The notes below the pieces were generated by a model, which saw only the letters and a program-made list of their open reading frames with translations, was not told where the DNA came from and did no database searches. The translations under genes and the position numbers were made by a program. A DNA stretch of 64,000 bases from Entamoeba invadens IP1 (taxonomy: Eukaryota > Evosea > Mastigamoebida > Endamoebidae), in NCBI RefSeq assembly GCF_000330505.1, contig NW_004191777.1:949638-1013637 (forward strand), read 5' to 3'. Shown piece by piece: positions 1-9,578 of the stretch; the first letter of the stretch is position 1; every line of letters begins with the position of its first letter.

Positions 1-6
1 AACACG

Positions 7-1635
7 ATGTCAATAGTTTGTATACCTCCAGAAATTGGGATTCCGCCCGAAGAAATGAAGAACCACAATTTGATGCACAACGTTCACGAATTTAGTGACG
101 ACATAACTGTTGGGTTTTGTTGTTCAGTTTGTTCTCTTCCAATCATCGGATCAGCTGACACGTGCAAATGTTGTAAAGCCAAAGTTCATCCCTCTTGCAG
201 TTCAAAATTGGTGACTTCTTGTTTCCGAGAAGAGAAAGGATTTATTACTGAAGGGATGGCCAACAAGCATCATGTCATGAAATTGACGACATTCACATCT
301 CCAACGTACTGTCAAGTCTGTGAAGACATGTTAGTAGGTGTTAAGAACCAAGGATATCGCTGTGACTTATGTGGTATGACTGCTCACACCAATTGTCTTA
401 GAAGAGTTAATTTAGACTGTAAGTCCTTTGAAGGGAAGACGGACTTTTGCCACCACTTTGTGAAAGGATCGAAAATAGGAGGGAAGTGTAATGTATGTGG
501 TGATACGTTATTGGCGTCTTCATTGACTTCATTACGATGCGTCTGGTGTGGCATTACTTTACATCAAGGATGCATTAATTTGGCACCTCGAAAATGCACG
601 TACGGCTCTTTGCATAACATCATTATACCTCCAGATTATATAGAAGAAGCCACACACATCGTTAAGAAGATTGAAAACTTCCATCCCGTAGTTGTTGTGG
701 CAAATCCCAAGAGTGGAGGACAGACTGGTCTTGAAGTGATCAAGCACTGCAGATTCTTACTCAACCCCCTTCAAGTTTTTAACATGTTTGAAGGGTGGGA
801 CAAAGTGTTTACATTTGTATCTGAGTACAAAAGTGATTTCACGATCATATGTGCGGGCGGTGATGGGTCTGTCGGGTGGTGTTTGAATGAATGTCGGAAG
901 AAGAATCTATTCCCAAAGGTTGTTCCAATGCCCCTTGGCACTGGCAATGATTTAGCAAATTCGTTTAAGTGGGGGAATGGCTTTGATGGGAAACTTGAGA
1001 GTGTGAAAATGTTCTTAGAAACGTCCAATAAGTCGTCCCTGAGTGGGTTAGATAGGTGGGACCTTTTCACAGGCAGTGAGTTGAAAACGACGATGAACAA
1101 CTATTTTTCATTTGGATTATCAGGGGAGATTGTGTGCGAATTCCACAAGAAACGAGAAGCAAACCCAAAGGAGTTTGAGAGTCAATTTAAGAACAAGATG
1201 ACATATGTGAAGGCGTACTTAGGAAATGCAGTGAGTGCAAAAGATGTTGGGGATTTGGTCGAAGTCAAAATAGGAAAACGAAGAATTCCGGTGAATGGAT
1301 TGGTTGGACTCACATTCTTGAATATCCCACTGTACGCTGCAGGGGCAAAACCATGGGGTGCACCTACGGAAAGTGAAAAGTGCTACGGATGGAGGGAAGG
1401 CTCAACAGAAGATGGCGTGCTTGAACTTTTTGGATTCACGGACGCTCCACACGTCGCTGCGGTGATGGGCGGAGTTGCAACTGCCAAGAAAATAGCGCAG
1501 TGTAATTGTGCTACTATCGAAGTCAAAGCTGATAGCGTTAACTGTGAAATCGATGGAGAGCCAGTCAGTTTGGTAAAAGGAGTTTATGAATTGAAGTTTG
1601 CACAGAAGGTCAACATGCTCTACAAATTGATGTGA
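7..1635 (+). CDS. Diacylglycerol kinase with three C1-type zinc fingers
   Basis: This 542-aa single-exon protein should phosphorylate diacylglycerol to phosphatidic acid at membranes, ending DAG signalling. Three Cys/His-rich C1-type modules are visible at about residues 25-70, 88-137 and 148-198; the first is the most divergent. The catalytic DAGK domain follows, with the nucleotide-binding motif GGDGSVGW near residue 283 and PLGTGNDLA near 313. The DAGK accessory domain follows with the NYFSFGLSGEI stretch and a FHKKRE motif. The ATG at base 7 opens the frame, so upstream sequence and promoter lie outside the window. The order C1, catalytic, accessory is that of eukaryotic DGKs. No EF-hand or PH domain is seen, so it is a compact form. 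Family assignment is firm; the lipid specificity of the C1 domains cannot be judged. Confidence 0.93.
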   Translation: MSIVCIPPEIGIPPEEMKNHNLMHNVHEFSDDITVGFCCSVCSLPIIGSADTCKCCKAKVHPSCSSKLVTSCFREEKGFITEGMANKHHVMKLTTFTSPTYCQVCEDMLVGVKNQGYRCDLCGMTAHTNCLRRVNLDCKSFEGKTDFCHHFVKGSKIGGKCNVCGDTLLASSLTSLRCVWCGITLHQGCINLAPRKCTYGSLHNIIIPPDYIEEATHIVKKIENFHPVVVVANPKSGGQTGLEVIKHCRFLLNPLQVFNMFEGWDKVFTFVSEYKSDFTIICAGGDGSVGWCLNECRKKNLFPKVVPMPLGTGNDLANSFKWGNGFDGKLESVKMFLETSNKSSLSGLDRWDLFTGSELKTTMNNYFSFGLSGEIVCEFHKKREANPKEFESQFKNKMTYVKAYLGNAVSAKDVGDLVEVKIGKRRIPVNGLVGLTFLNIPLYAAGAKPWGAPTESEKCYGWREGSTEDGVLELFGFTDAPHVAAVMGGVATAKKIAQCNCATIEVKADSVNCEIDGEPVSLVKGVYELKFAQKVNMLYKLM

Positions 1636-2147
1636 AGGGCTGAGTAATTGAGGACTACGTTCACAACTTTAGTATTGTATGTTGTAGTGCTTGTTTAAAC
1701 AGTATTTTCAAATTAAATTTAAATCAAAAAATAGAGTGCAAAAACACCACAAAATGAAAATAGTTATTTTTAAGAATTGTTTAAATATTTTTTTCAAAAT
1801 TTTAATGTTTTCTTCTTTCATTTTAAGCACTAAACTGTTAAAACTTAGATTAATGTTTAATGTTTAATACGTACAAAGTTGAAAATAAAGGTCTTAATTT
1901 ATTAAGATTAATCATTTGTGTTGTACATCGATTTATTGGTTGTTTCTGCGTATCGCTATGATTGTTTGGAAAAATAAAAATTAATAAACACTCAAAAAAG
2001 GATAAGTTCCAAAATACTTTAAATGTATTTTTAAATAATTTAGATTTCATAAACATTTTTTTTTTTGGATTAATAAAGATAAACAAGTTTTGTTTAATGG
2101 TTTTAGATTTAATAAGAACCAACAGTTTGTTATTAATATTATCAATA

Positions 2148-2368
2148 CAGTTAACGGAAAAAGTGGGATGCTAATCTAAATATTAATTAATTTAATATTA
2201 TTAATAATAAATAATTGATATAAATTTATTTTGGTTTTTTCATTTTATTAATTTTTTGATTAATAATTTATATTAAAATTAATAGTAATTTTATTATTTT
2301 TCAATTGAAATTAACCAATAGTTACGAGCATCCTCCTTTTTCGAGCATCCCCATATTTCCTCCTACTG
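2148..2368. mobile_element. Candidate miniature inverted-repeat element (221 bp), degenerate
   Basis: The left end reads CAGTTAACGGAAAAAG and the reverse complement of the right end reads CAGTAGGAGGAAATAT. Both continue into a shared GGGATGCT, giving an imperfect terminal inverted repeat of about 25 bp. The element is flanked by TA on each side (2146-2147 and 2369-2370), as expected for Tc1/mariner-type insertion. The motif GGATGCTCG is duplicated near the right end. There is no coding capacity. The terminal match has several mismatches, so this is the oldest-looking or least certain of the four miniature elements in the window. Confidence 0.5.
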
Positions 2369-3249
2369 TACACTTTTTAATTCAAAACGGTGTTAAATAA
2401 TTTAAAGTGTTTTTATGTTCAACTTTTTAACTCTTTTTCATTTTTTTTATTTTTAAACTGTTGTTCATTTGTTGATAATATTATAATTATTGTAATTTAG
2501 TAAAAACAATAAGTCCTTAAATTAATGGAAATTAAAGTTGAAAATATTGAAAAAGAATGGAACCGTCTACCTTTAACTTTCTGTTGTTAAAACATTCTGA
2601 TCATCTGTATAAAATTAAAGGAGTTTGTTTTATCTTATTTACTGCGATTTCAGTGGCCCAAACACTTGTAATTCATTTTAAAGTTGTTTCTAATCCGAAA
2701 CAACTGAATTCCATTTGTTATTTTCTCAAACAACATTTTAAAACTTTTTAAAAAGAATTTTTATTGAAAATCCCGACAAATTCCGTCTTTCACTATGAAT
2801 TCAAGCTCCCAAAAACTCTGCAAAGAAGACATGCAATACAAAGCCAAGTGACAACCAAGATAAGCGTAATTATTAATAATTTAATTATTGTTTGTTTCTT
2901 TAAACGTACACAAATGGCAACCAATCGCCGAATGTGCCTCAAGTTGCATTATTTTGCTCCAAAACATCCAAATAGTTGAAAATTCAATGGCTGTTTCGAT
3001 TTTAACCATTCACTAATTCCACTTTATTAAATTCGGTATTAGTCTCTAGACCGGCGTGGACAAATTCGGCCATAAACACGAACTCAAATCATCAAGGTTT
3101 ATTTCTTTGCGTTAATTTTGGAAACTGAAAGATTCTTCCTATTTTTGGACTACTATTTTATTGTTTAACTTTTTTTTCGATACTATTTTCTCAACTTTGG
3201 TCATTTTAAAAGAAATTTATCCATAAAATACCCCACCCCAATTAAAAGC

Positions 3250-3518
3250 GAAAACCAATAATCACAATACGCAACCCTAAATATATTTCCCGCTTTGTTT
3301 GGGCTCTGTTCCAGCACAACAAAGGTGTATAAAGAGATGGGTGAATGCGCTGGCAATTCCCAGCGAAGGCGTAAGAATCGCTATTCAAAAGAAGCGATTG
3401 GAAAAATGGCGGCGGCCGAATCTTCAATGAAAAATGACGGAACCCCTGTTTAAGAATCCATTACTCTAAAATCATCAACAATTAACCACAAAAAAGGATT
3501 TTCGATTTAAGCAATAAA
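3250..3518. other. GC-elevated unassigned stretch upstream of the 213-aa gene
   Basis: Composition rises well above the surrounding spacer. An open plus-strand frame of about 45 codons without ATG runs through 3290-3420 and contains RWVNALAIPSEG and QKKRLEKWRR, which look coding-like. It ends in a stop and no GTTTGT donor was found to link it to the gene at 3753. It may be an unrecognised exon, a decayed gene or 5' leader sequence. I do not recognise a family. Confidence 0.3.
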
Positions 3519-3752
3519 GTGTGGCATAGTTTCGCGCTCATTTTGCTTCCTTCAAAAATCACTGGCAACTGTTTCCTAGTGGTGAGTATTCCAAACAAAA
3601 GATTTCTCATTTGCTCTTACCGAGTGATGATGCCAAACATCGAAATAAGTTCATTCAACTGTGGCAAATGGGAAAACAGAGTCGCCACGCAGTTTTCCAG
3701 ATTACTTGGAAAAAAAGAAAAAGCAGTAAAACGATGAAAACTGGAGAGCAGA

Positions 3753-4394
3753 ATGGAGTTGAAAGAACCCTCCTCCTCTTTTTCAATGCCACTTTCAAAC
3801 TCCCGTCTTAAGACGATGTCGGCGCCAAAGCAGCCCAAAACGCGCCCGAACAAAACGTCGCGTGAGATCAGAAATTACCAAACCCTGCAACAAGCAGTCT
3901 TAATTGCGCTACTGAACCAATATGCAGAGGTTGTCTTCAAACAGCCAGCAAAGAAGAGTGTTACAACTTATCAATTCATGCGAATCAAATCGATTAAATT
4001 CACACCGCAGAACACTATCGCATTCAACGAATTTTTGAAGAGGCGGTGCGTCGAGCATTACACGTTTGACATCACCAACAACACACCAATGAAAACCGCC
4101 AAACGACGATACCAAACAAATAAAAAGACTGATGGCATTCACTTACTGATGGACCTTCTGACAGAGTGTGGGTACTTCTTTGTGACCAAACTCACCGAGG
4201 GTAAGAGCGGGACTGTGAAGTTGGATAACATCATCCAAATACTGAAGGACGGGAAGACCGTTGTCGAGAAGAACGAACTCTGCAAAATAGGAGAAACGGT
4301 CAACGAGATGCTCACTAAGTGGCTCGAAAACTCGGGAAAGGAAATGGTCCTCAAACGAAATAACCCCGATCTTGCTCATATCATTGTTATATAA
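3753..4394 (+). CDS. Hypothetical basic protein, 213 aa
   Basis: An open frame with coding-like composition against a very AT-rich background. The N-terminal 40 residues are Ser/Pro/Lys-rich (for example SAPKQPKTRPNK), suggesting a disordered basic tail. The rest is predicted mixed helical, with several Lys/Arg clusters such as KTAKRRYQTNKK near residue 110. No membrane segment, signal peptide or catalytic motif is visible, and I do not recognise a family. Three in-frame ATGs (3753, 3786, 3816) are possible starts; the third precedes the basic tail. A nuclear or nucleic-acid-binding role is only a guess from charge. Upstream exons cannot be excluded because bases 3520-3750 also carry coding-like but frame-inconsistent sequence. 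Confidence 0.6.
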   Translation: MELKEPSSSFSMPLSNSRLKTMSAPKQPKTRPNKTSREIRNYQTLQQAVLIALLNQYAEVVFKQPAKKSVTTYQFMRIKSIKFTPQNTIAFNEFLKRRCVEHYTFDITNNTPMKTAKRRYQTNKKTDGIHLLMDLLTECGYFFVTKLTEGKSGTVKLDNIIQILKDGKTVVEKNELCKIGETVNEMLTKWLENSGKEMVLKRNNPDLAHIIVI

Positions 4395-5724
4395 CCATTT
4401 GTTTCATTCATTAAATTTGTTGTGCATTTTAATAAATCTTCTCCATTTTTGGTGTCATGTGAGACAGTCAACGAGTAAGATTTTTGGATAGTTTGATGAT
4501 ATTTTTGAAATGGAAAAATCTTTATGGTCGAATCTTCTTGCTTGATGATTAGAAATTTAGTCTTCGGCCGTTTTTATGGCGCATTTTAAGAAATTTATGG
4601 AGTATTTAAAAATAAAAAGATTTTTAAAGCTAATTCAACCAATTCAATTATCTAATAATTTTTGAAAAAAGTTGGAATTATGAAGGAACATTTTACAAAA
4701 ATGGATTTTTTAATAGAAAAAATGACAATTGGAGTTAATGAAAAGAAATAAAAAGCCAATGTTGGTTTAAAAAGAAAAATTTGCCACTAGAGCTTGTAAA
4801 ACAGTGGAGAATGTAGAAGAGAAACACGAAAGATGTAAAATTTGATTACTCTGTATAACATGACAAAAGTTATATTAATATTGTAAAAAGGCAACTAAGA
4901 AGTTTTTGGATGTGTGTTGTGGTGAATACAATATCAATCGTCTATTACAGTACTTTTTTATTGTAAAATAACGGGAAATTAAAGAAATAACAAACTAGTT
5001 TTTATAGTCGACAAAACATGCTGGTAACTATTATTTAATAGTGTGTTATCTTAAACATGAATTTCTAAGTAAAACGATTACATGATCGACACAAAAATAT
5101 ATCGTGAAAGCAATTGTTAACTCATAATATATAAAACATGGTAGTACAATTCATCTCAGTGCATCGTCTAATTTTTTTGTGAAATATTATTGTCCAAACA
5201 TAAAAGTATAATTAAACATTAAACATTTATGCCATTTTCAAATAAAAAACACGAATTCATCTCAAAAATTTGACGATTTGGTTGTAAGTATGTATTTAAA
5301 AGCAAAATGTACTGTTGTTGAGTAAAACTATTATGTTTGTGATGGTGATTAGTATTATAAATTATCATTTAATCATTATATTTATTCCGTTTTTATTTCA
5401 ATCAATTTTGTTTAATATTAACCAATATACAGCGTCACGTACATCATTACATTGGTGATAATACACTTTGTGTATTACCTCTTAAATTACAACCAATAAT
5501 TGTGTTAAAATGCATTTTCTGATAAATTCTGTATTAATAAAAAAGTATTCAACTGCCAAAAAGAGACTTTATCCATATAACAACATAAATATAATCAAAT
5601 CCATAAATTAATGAGTAAAAACAGTCGAAATAGATGGAAACGAAATTAACAATTAAAAAAACGCAATAAACCCATTTGTTATTTGATTTATTACTGAACC
5701 CTTATCATTTTTAGATCATTTTTT
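4395..5724. other. AT-rich intergenic spacer
   Basis: This 1.3-kb spacer has no open frame worth calling. A small hairpin, GATAATACAC with GTGTATTACC around 5457-5481, is the only local structure I noticed, and it is short enough to arise by chance in such sequence. Confidence 0.5.
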
Positions 5725-6531
5725 ATGAAAGTGAATATCACAAATAACGGCGTGATCAATGTGTTCTGCAACTCGTGTACAACACCACCTCCAAAACAAA
5801 AACAAACACCCCCTTTTCAGCCAATGTCCCCTTCGTTATCCTCCAACCAGTCGCAACAAAAAAGGTTACCAGAAATCGCTGAAAACACCGGGCTATTTGA
5901 CGTGCCCTCTTTTGTCCCAAAAGACGACTTTTATAAGATGAAAGACTTTGTCGAGACTTTAGACCAATTTTCAAAGCAATCATTTTCTTCACTCAACGCC
6001 AAGACTTTACAAGACGTCCTCCCCATTACAAATTCAGAGATCGAAGTTTTGAAGAGGTGGTCCAAAAAAACGGATTACAAAATATTGTATAGTGCCTCCC
6101 GCGATGGGTTATCGAGAAAAAGTATCGTCGCGAAGTGTCAAGGCCACAAGAACACGTTCTTTCTAGTCCAATTTGATGACGAAAACGTCGTCGCGTTGTT
6201 CTTTGGCGACGCGCTGCCCAAACCGCCAGCCGCCGGGCCCTCTTTTCTTGATGCGAAGAATCATTTTCTTGCTGTTCTCAAACACCCGAAGACTCAACCA
6301 TTTCGACTGAAGTGTTTAAATTGGAATGAAAAGACGTATGTAGTTGGTGCAATTGACGAATACGTCGACCGTGTTTTCTCCTGTAAAAGTTGTTTACTTC
6401 TTAAGCGCGACTATTATTATATATTCTCCGACTTATCGCTGTACACTTGTGTCGATGAGAAGATCGATTTTAAGAAGTTTTTCAAGTCTGGTGGGATATT
6501 TAGAGAGCTCGTTTGTGTTGAGATGATTTGA
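5725..6531 (+). CDS. TLDc-domain protein, 268 aa
   Basis: The C-terminal two thirds resemble a TLDc domain. After KRWSKKTDYKILYSASRDG (about residues 110-130), which matches the W-x(n)-LLYSSSRDG-S opening of TLDc, come a Cys and the stretch NTFFLVQFDDENVVALFFG, equivalent to the conserved TLVVI...VFGGY strands. The N-terminal 60 residues are Pro/Gln/Ser-rich (PPPKQKQTPPFQPMSPS) and probably disordered, followed by a short helical segment. TLDc proteins elsewhere are linked to oxidative-stress protection and V-ATPase regulation; Entamoeba carries several. The ATG at 5725 is the first in frame after AT-rich spacer. No intron is evident. The specific role is unknown. The family call rests on motif recognition rather than a profile search. 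Confidence 0.72.
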   Translation: MKVNITNNGVINVFCNSCTTPPPKQKQTPPFQPMSPSLSSNQSQQKRLPEIAENTGLFDVPSFVPKDDFYKMKDFVETLDQFSKQSFSSLNAKTLQDVLPITNSEIEVLKRWSKKTDYKILYSASRDGLSRKSIVAKCQGHKNTFFLVQFDDENVVALFFGDALPKPPAAGPSFLDAKNHFLAVLKHPKTQPFRLKCLNWNEKTYVVGAIDEYVDRVFSCKSCLLLKRDYYYIFSDLSLYTCVDEKIDFKKFFKSGGIFRELVCVEMI

Positions 6532-6718
6532 CATGTACTAGTAGTGTAACCTATAATGATGTTGTTGTTTGTTTTCTCTCAATTACTTCTTACTTGACCA
6601 TTCTATTCTATTAATATAATCAACTATTAATATAATATGATTAATGTTATATTTGTATTATATATTATACTATACTCAATTAACTACTTTTAATAGAACA
6701 CACTAATAGTACACTATA

Positions 6719-7144
6719 TTAGCTTTTTTTGTTAGTTACAAATGTGACGTATTCAGTGTTTAGTGAAGTCATCTCTTCAAAGTCAATTTCTCCACTTAAA
6801 AACAGTTCAGAGAAGACCTTTTGTGTTTCGTCGAGTCGGTCTTCGTTTGTGACAACGTACTTGACTTTGTCATAATTTGGGAATTGATTCAAAAGGTCCT
6901 CTCTTGATATTTCGTTGTTTTGGTAGAGATCAAAAAGATACATAAACTCGGTGGGGAGTTTTCGTGGGTGGACTTTCGATATGTCATTCTCGAGAAATTT
7001 GTATTGCTCATCTGTTAACTGACCTTCGACTTTCATTGTTTCGACTCCAAATCGATTGTCCTCGGAGTCTAAATAGTCCAAATAATATTTGACATCTTCT
7101 ATACATGGAATAACACTTCTTTGAATTTCTATGACACGTTCCAT
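6719..7144 (-). CDS. Hypothetical acidic helical protein, 141 aa
   Basis: The open frame starts at an ATG at 7144 and ends within AT-rich spacer. The product is acidic, with Glu/Asp through most of its length, and predicted helical. It contains phrases such as LYQNNEISREDLLNQFPNYD and LFLSGEIDFEEM that recall short helix-turn-helix scaffolds rather than an enzyme. There is no signal peptide, membrane segment or cysteine motif. I do not recognise the family. It lies between the TLDc gene (convergent) and the RasGAP-like gene (same strand, 230 bp upstream). Coding composition is good compared with the flanks, so it is probably real, though an additional upstream exon is possible. Confidence 0.6.
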   Translation of the reverse strand: MERVIEIQRSVIPCIEDVKYYLDYLDSEDNRFGVETMKVEGQLTDEQYKFLENDISKVHPRKLPTEFMYLFDLYQNNEISREDLLNQFPNYDKVKYVVTNEDRLDETQKVFSELFLSGEIDFEEMTSLNTEYVTFVTNKKS

Positions 7145-7376
7145 TACTTTTATGAGTTCTTTCTTGTTAGTTGTATTGGTGTCACAAATAGCTCAAGCAA
7201 ATAACTTTCACTTACAGCTTAACTCGACTTTATGCGAGAAGTGGTCTTTCGTTATCCATAAAGTATTACTATTTTATTATTAAATACTAAATTCTTATTT
7301 CAATGGATGTACTCTACAATACCATTAAATTACTATATACTTAACCATAGAAATAAACCATACAAAAAATACAAAA

Positions 7377-8537
7377 TTACATGGCAGAAATGTTTGACAA
7401 CTTTTGGACTTTTTCTTTGAGCAAAGAGATACTTGTTTTGAGTTGATTATTTCTTGTCGTCAAATTCAAGTTTTCAGTTTTAAGGACATTTTCTTTGGAG
7501 TCGGTCCACTCCAAGTACCCCGAAGTTGCATCAATTAACGTGACTTGTCCGTGTGTTCTCACGCCTTTGACGCAATTGAAGATGATTGAGAAGTCTCCGG
7601 GGTAGAATTTGGATAAACAGATCATATTGGATTTCATGATCTGAACGATTTCAGTCGACGTCTTTTCTTGCAACTCGAAGTCGACTTGTGTCTCGCGAAT
7701 GACTGAGAGCGGAGTCGAAATCATTTCTAGTACCACTCTATGAATGAATCGCGTTAAATGGTTTGTCGTCATTTGGTTGAGTGAATTTACCAAAGGAGTG
7801 CCTTTAATAATGGGTTCGACGATATTAAGAACAAAGAGACTCCGAACGGTTTCTATAGAGTATCGTTTTCCAAGGGCCTTACTAACTGTTTTAAATAATC
7901 GCGACATAACAATAACAAAATGCGTTGGAATGTTTTTGAAGTCGTCTGCTATTGTTTCATAAAAAGTATTGAAAGGCTCCTTTTCTTCAAGTTGGTCATT
8001 GATTTTTTTTTCTTTTAGTTTGCGTTGATATGACATTTTCAAGTTATTTCTGTACGACCCACAAAACAAAGACACGTACGAAGAAAAGATGGGAACAAAG
8101 ATGCCAGTTTTTGTGAAGAGCTGGTCTTCGTCGACAGTCTCAAGTTCAATCGATATGATTCGGTTCAACAAGTCGACCAATTTACCTCTTGATGAGAAAT
8201 AATAGAGGAGTGTTCGTGTATATTTTTCGTTATAATTTGTTCGAATAAATACATTGCAATAAGCGTATAATAACTGAGAATGCGGTTGTATAAATAACTC
8301 GTCCAAGATTTGGTCTTTCTGTATTTTATTTACAACAGAAAAAACAGATTGTCCTCGTTGATATAAACAGGGAGAGCTTCTTGAGCACACAGGGGAGGTG
8401 TTGTGTGTATGTAAATGTGGAGATAATTTCGGAGTTGATTCCAAAGTCGTTGGGGATGGAGTTTGGGCGTAGCTAACAAGAATCGGAGAAGTGTTTTCCA
8501 CTGTTCGCATTAAAGTAGAGGAATGGTGCAAGAACAT
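7377..8537 (-). CDS. Degenerate RasGAP-like protein lacking the arginine finger, 386 aa
   Basis: After a Ser/Thr/Pro-rich N-terminal tail (residues 1-60), residues about 75-290 follow the layout of a RasGAP domain. LLNRIISIELETVDEDQLFTK aligns with the helix leading to the catalytic loop. Near residue 210 comes the IPTHFVIVMSRLFKTVSKAL helix, followed by VRSLFVLNIVEPII near 235, which matches the FLRFVNPAIVSP signature. The arginine finger expected after LF is Thr (LFTK), and the FLR arginine is Asn (VLN). IQGAP-type domains also lost the finger, so this protein may bind Ras-family GTPases without stimulating hydrolysis. The C-terminus (residues 345-386) is a short coiled coil. The start is ATG 8537, with an alternative at 8510. 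The alignment is by eye and remote. Confidence 0.62.
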   Translation of the reverse strand: MFLHHSSTLMRTVENTSPILVSYAQTPSPTTLESTPKLSPHLHTHNTSPVCSRSSPCLYQRGQSVFSVVNKIQKDQILDELFIQPHSQLLYAYCNVFIRTNYNEKYTRTLLYYFSSRGKLVDLLNRIISIELETVDEDQLFTKTGIFVPIFSSYVSLFCGSYRNNLKMSYQRKLKEKKINDQLEEKEPFNTFYETIADDFKNIPTHFVIVMSRLFKTVSKALGKRYSIETVRSLFVLNIVEPIIKGTPLVNSLNQMTTNHLTRFIHRVVLEMISTPLSVIRETQVDFELQEKTSTEIVQIMKSNMICLSKFYPGDFSIIFNCVKGVRTHGQVTLIDATSGYLEWTDSKENVLKTENLNLTTRNNQLKTSISLLKEKVQKLSNISAM

Positions 8538-8925
8538 TAAAATGAATAGGCAGTTAATTTATGAGACTTTAAATACTCGACTCAATTTGAAGATGCGGAA
8601 TTATGCGAATAATTTGCAAGGAGTAATGAAATCTTTGGAATTTTTTTGTTCCGCACAATTTTTTCAAACCCATCGTTTATTTTAGTAAAATCCCATTACC
8701 TTAGAAACCGTTTAGGAAGCCTCCTCATAATTTTTAAGGAACATTTGTTATTATAATGTCTTATAATTCTAATATTAATAGTTAATGGCTTACTAACGAA
8801 TTAATACAAAGAAAAAATAAAATTGGGCAAATTCAAGTTCTTTTGGACCATACAGTTTTTCATATCATATAACAAATAATAATTGAATAAGAGATTTTTT
8901 TGTGAATGGTTTATACAACTTTTAA

Positions 8926-9072
8926 GTTCGGATTCTCGTTGCTAATAAAGTGGAATACAACAGATATGTGAAGGAGTTAATGGTTAGGGACGAATACAGA
9001 AAGAGGCCAGGTGATGGTCGATTTTTGATACACAAGAAAAAATTGAGCATTGTTCAAAGATATTTAAAATAG
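8926..9072 (+). pseudogene. Coding-like fragment, 48 codons, no start
   Basis: A frame opens directly after a TAA and ends at TAG 9072. It encodes a strongly basic, plausible-looking peptide including NRYVKELMVRDEYRKR and PGDGRFLIHKKK. It has no good ATG near its beginning, and no splice signals join it to anything. It may be a relic of a transposon or host gene; the family is unrecognised. Confidence 0.3.
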
Positions 9073-9190
9073 AACTGTTTCTGAAAATAGATTATTGTTT
9101 TTATTTAGTATTTTGAAAATGCCACAAATACCTTATGACAAACAATATCAATAATTGGTTGATACGCTTTCCTGTATTTTTGCGTACTAA

Positions 9191-9578
9191 TCAGCTAAGT
9201 TTTAATATATGTTTTCCAGATTTTGCACCACGATTTGCTTTGTGCTTTTCATTTTGTGGATCGAAATAATCCTCTATATTTAGAACGTTCAATTTAAATA
9301 TAGAATTCTTCATGACAAATTTTTGCTCTCCACAAATAAAATAATTTTGGTTGGAGGTCAGATTATTGGGTTTCAAACTCGAGTAATAATCGGCAAAAAA
9401 CAATTTTTTGTATCATGTGAAAATGCATTTTTTTAAATTGAGAAAATTTCTTTAAATAGTTCTTAATTAAACATAGTTTATGCGATATTTTTACAAAAAA
9501 GTGTGGTTCTCCAATGAAGTCAAAACGAATTCCATTTATTCGTGGGTTAGTAATAAATAAATGGGAAAAGCCGCACAT
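9191..9578 (-). pseudogene. Decayed coding-like region, two overlapping frames
   Basis: Two minus-strand frames (9578-9363 and 9403-9191) overlap by about 40 bases in different phases. Both have protein-like composition, for example FITNPRINGIRFDFIGEPHF and NIEDYFDPQNEKHKANRGAK. This is what a frameshifted relic of one longer gene would look like, possibly a mobile-element gene. I cannot name the family, and neither frame has a convincing beginning or end. Confidence 0.3.

Larger units (their letters stand above)
1636..3752. other. AT-rich intergenic spacer
   Basis: This 2.1-kb spacer follows the DGK stop. It is dominated by runs of A and T. Short open frames here have no recognisable motif and biased composition, so none is called. 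It contains one candidate TA-flanked miniature element (2148-2368) and, at about 3250-3750, a stretch of clearly higher GC that is described separately. Confidence 0.6.

Noticed and set aside
1850..2174. Overlapping open frames on both strands
   Set aside because: Lys/Asn/Ile/Phe-only composition in an A/T spacer; no motif.
2557..2979. Two consecutive plus-strand open frames of 64 and 71 codons
   Set aside because: Short, with no motif and no splice signals, in an AT-rich spacer. Composition is slightly better than background but not enough to call.
3242..3427. Minus-strand 61-codon frame with a stretch vaguely like the lacZ alpha peptide region of cloning vectors
   Set aside because: The resemblance is limited to a few residues on either strand, and no run of vector sequence is present, so contamination is not supported.
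5457..5481. Hairpin with GTGTATTACC arm as possible terminator or structured RNA
   Set aside because: Not near the end of a gene, with a bulge in the stem; no supporting context.
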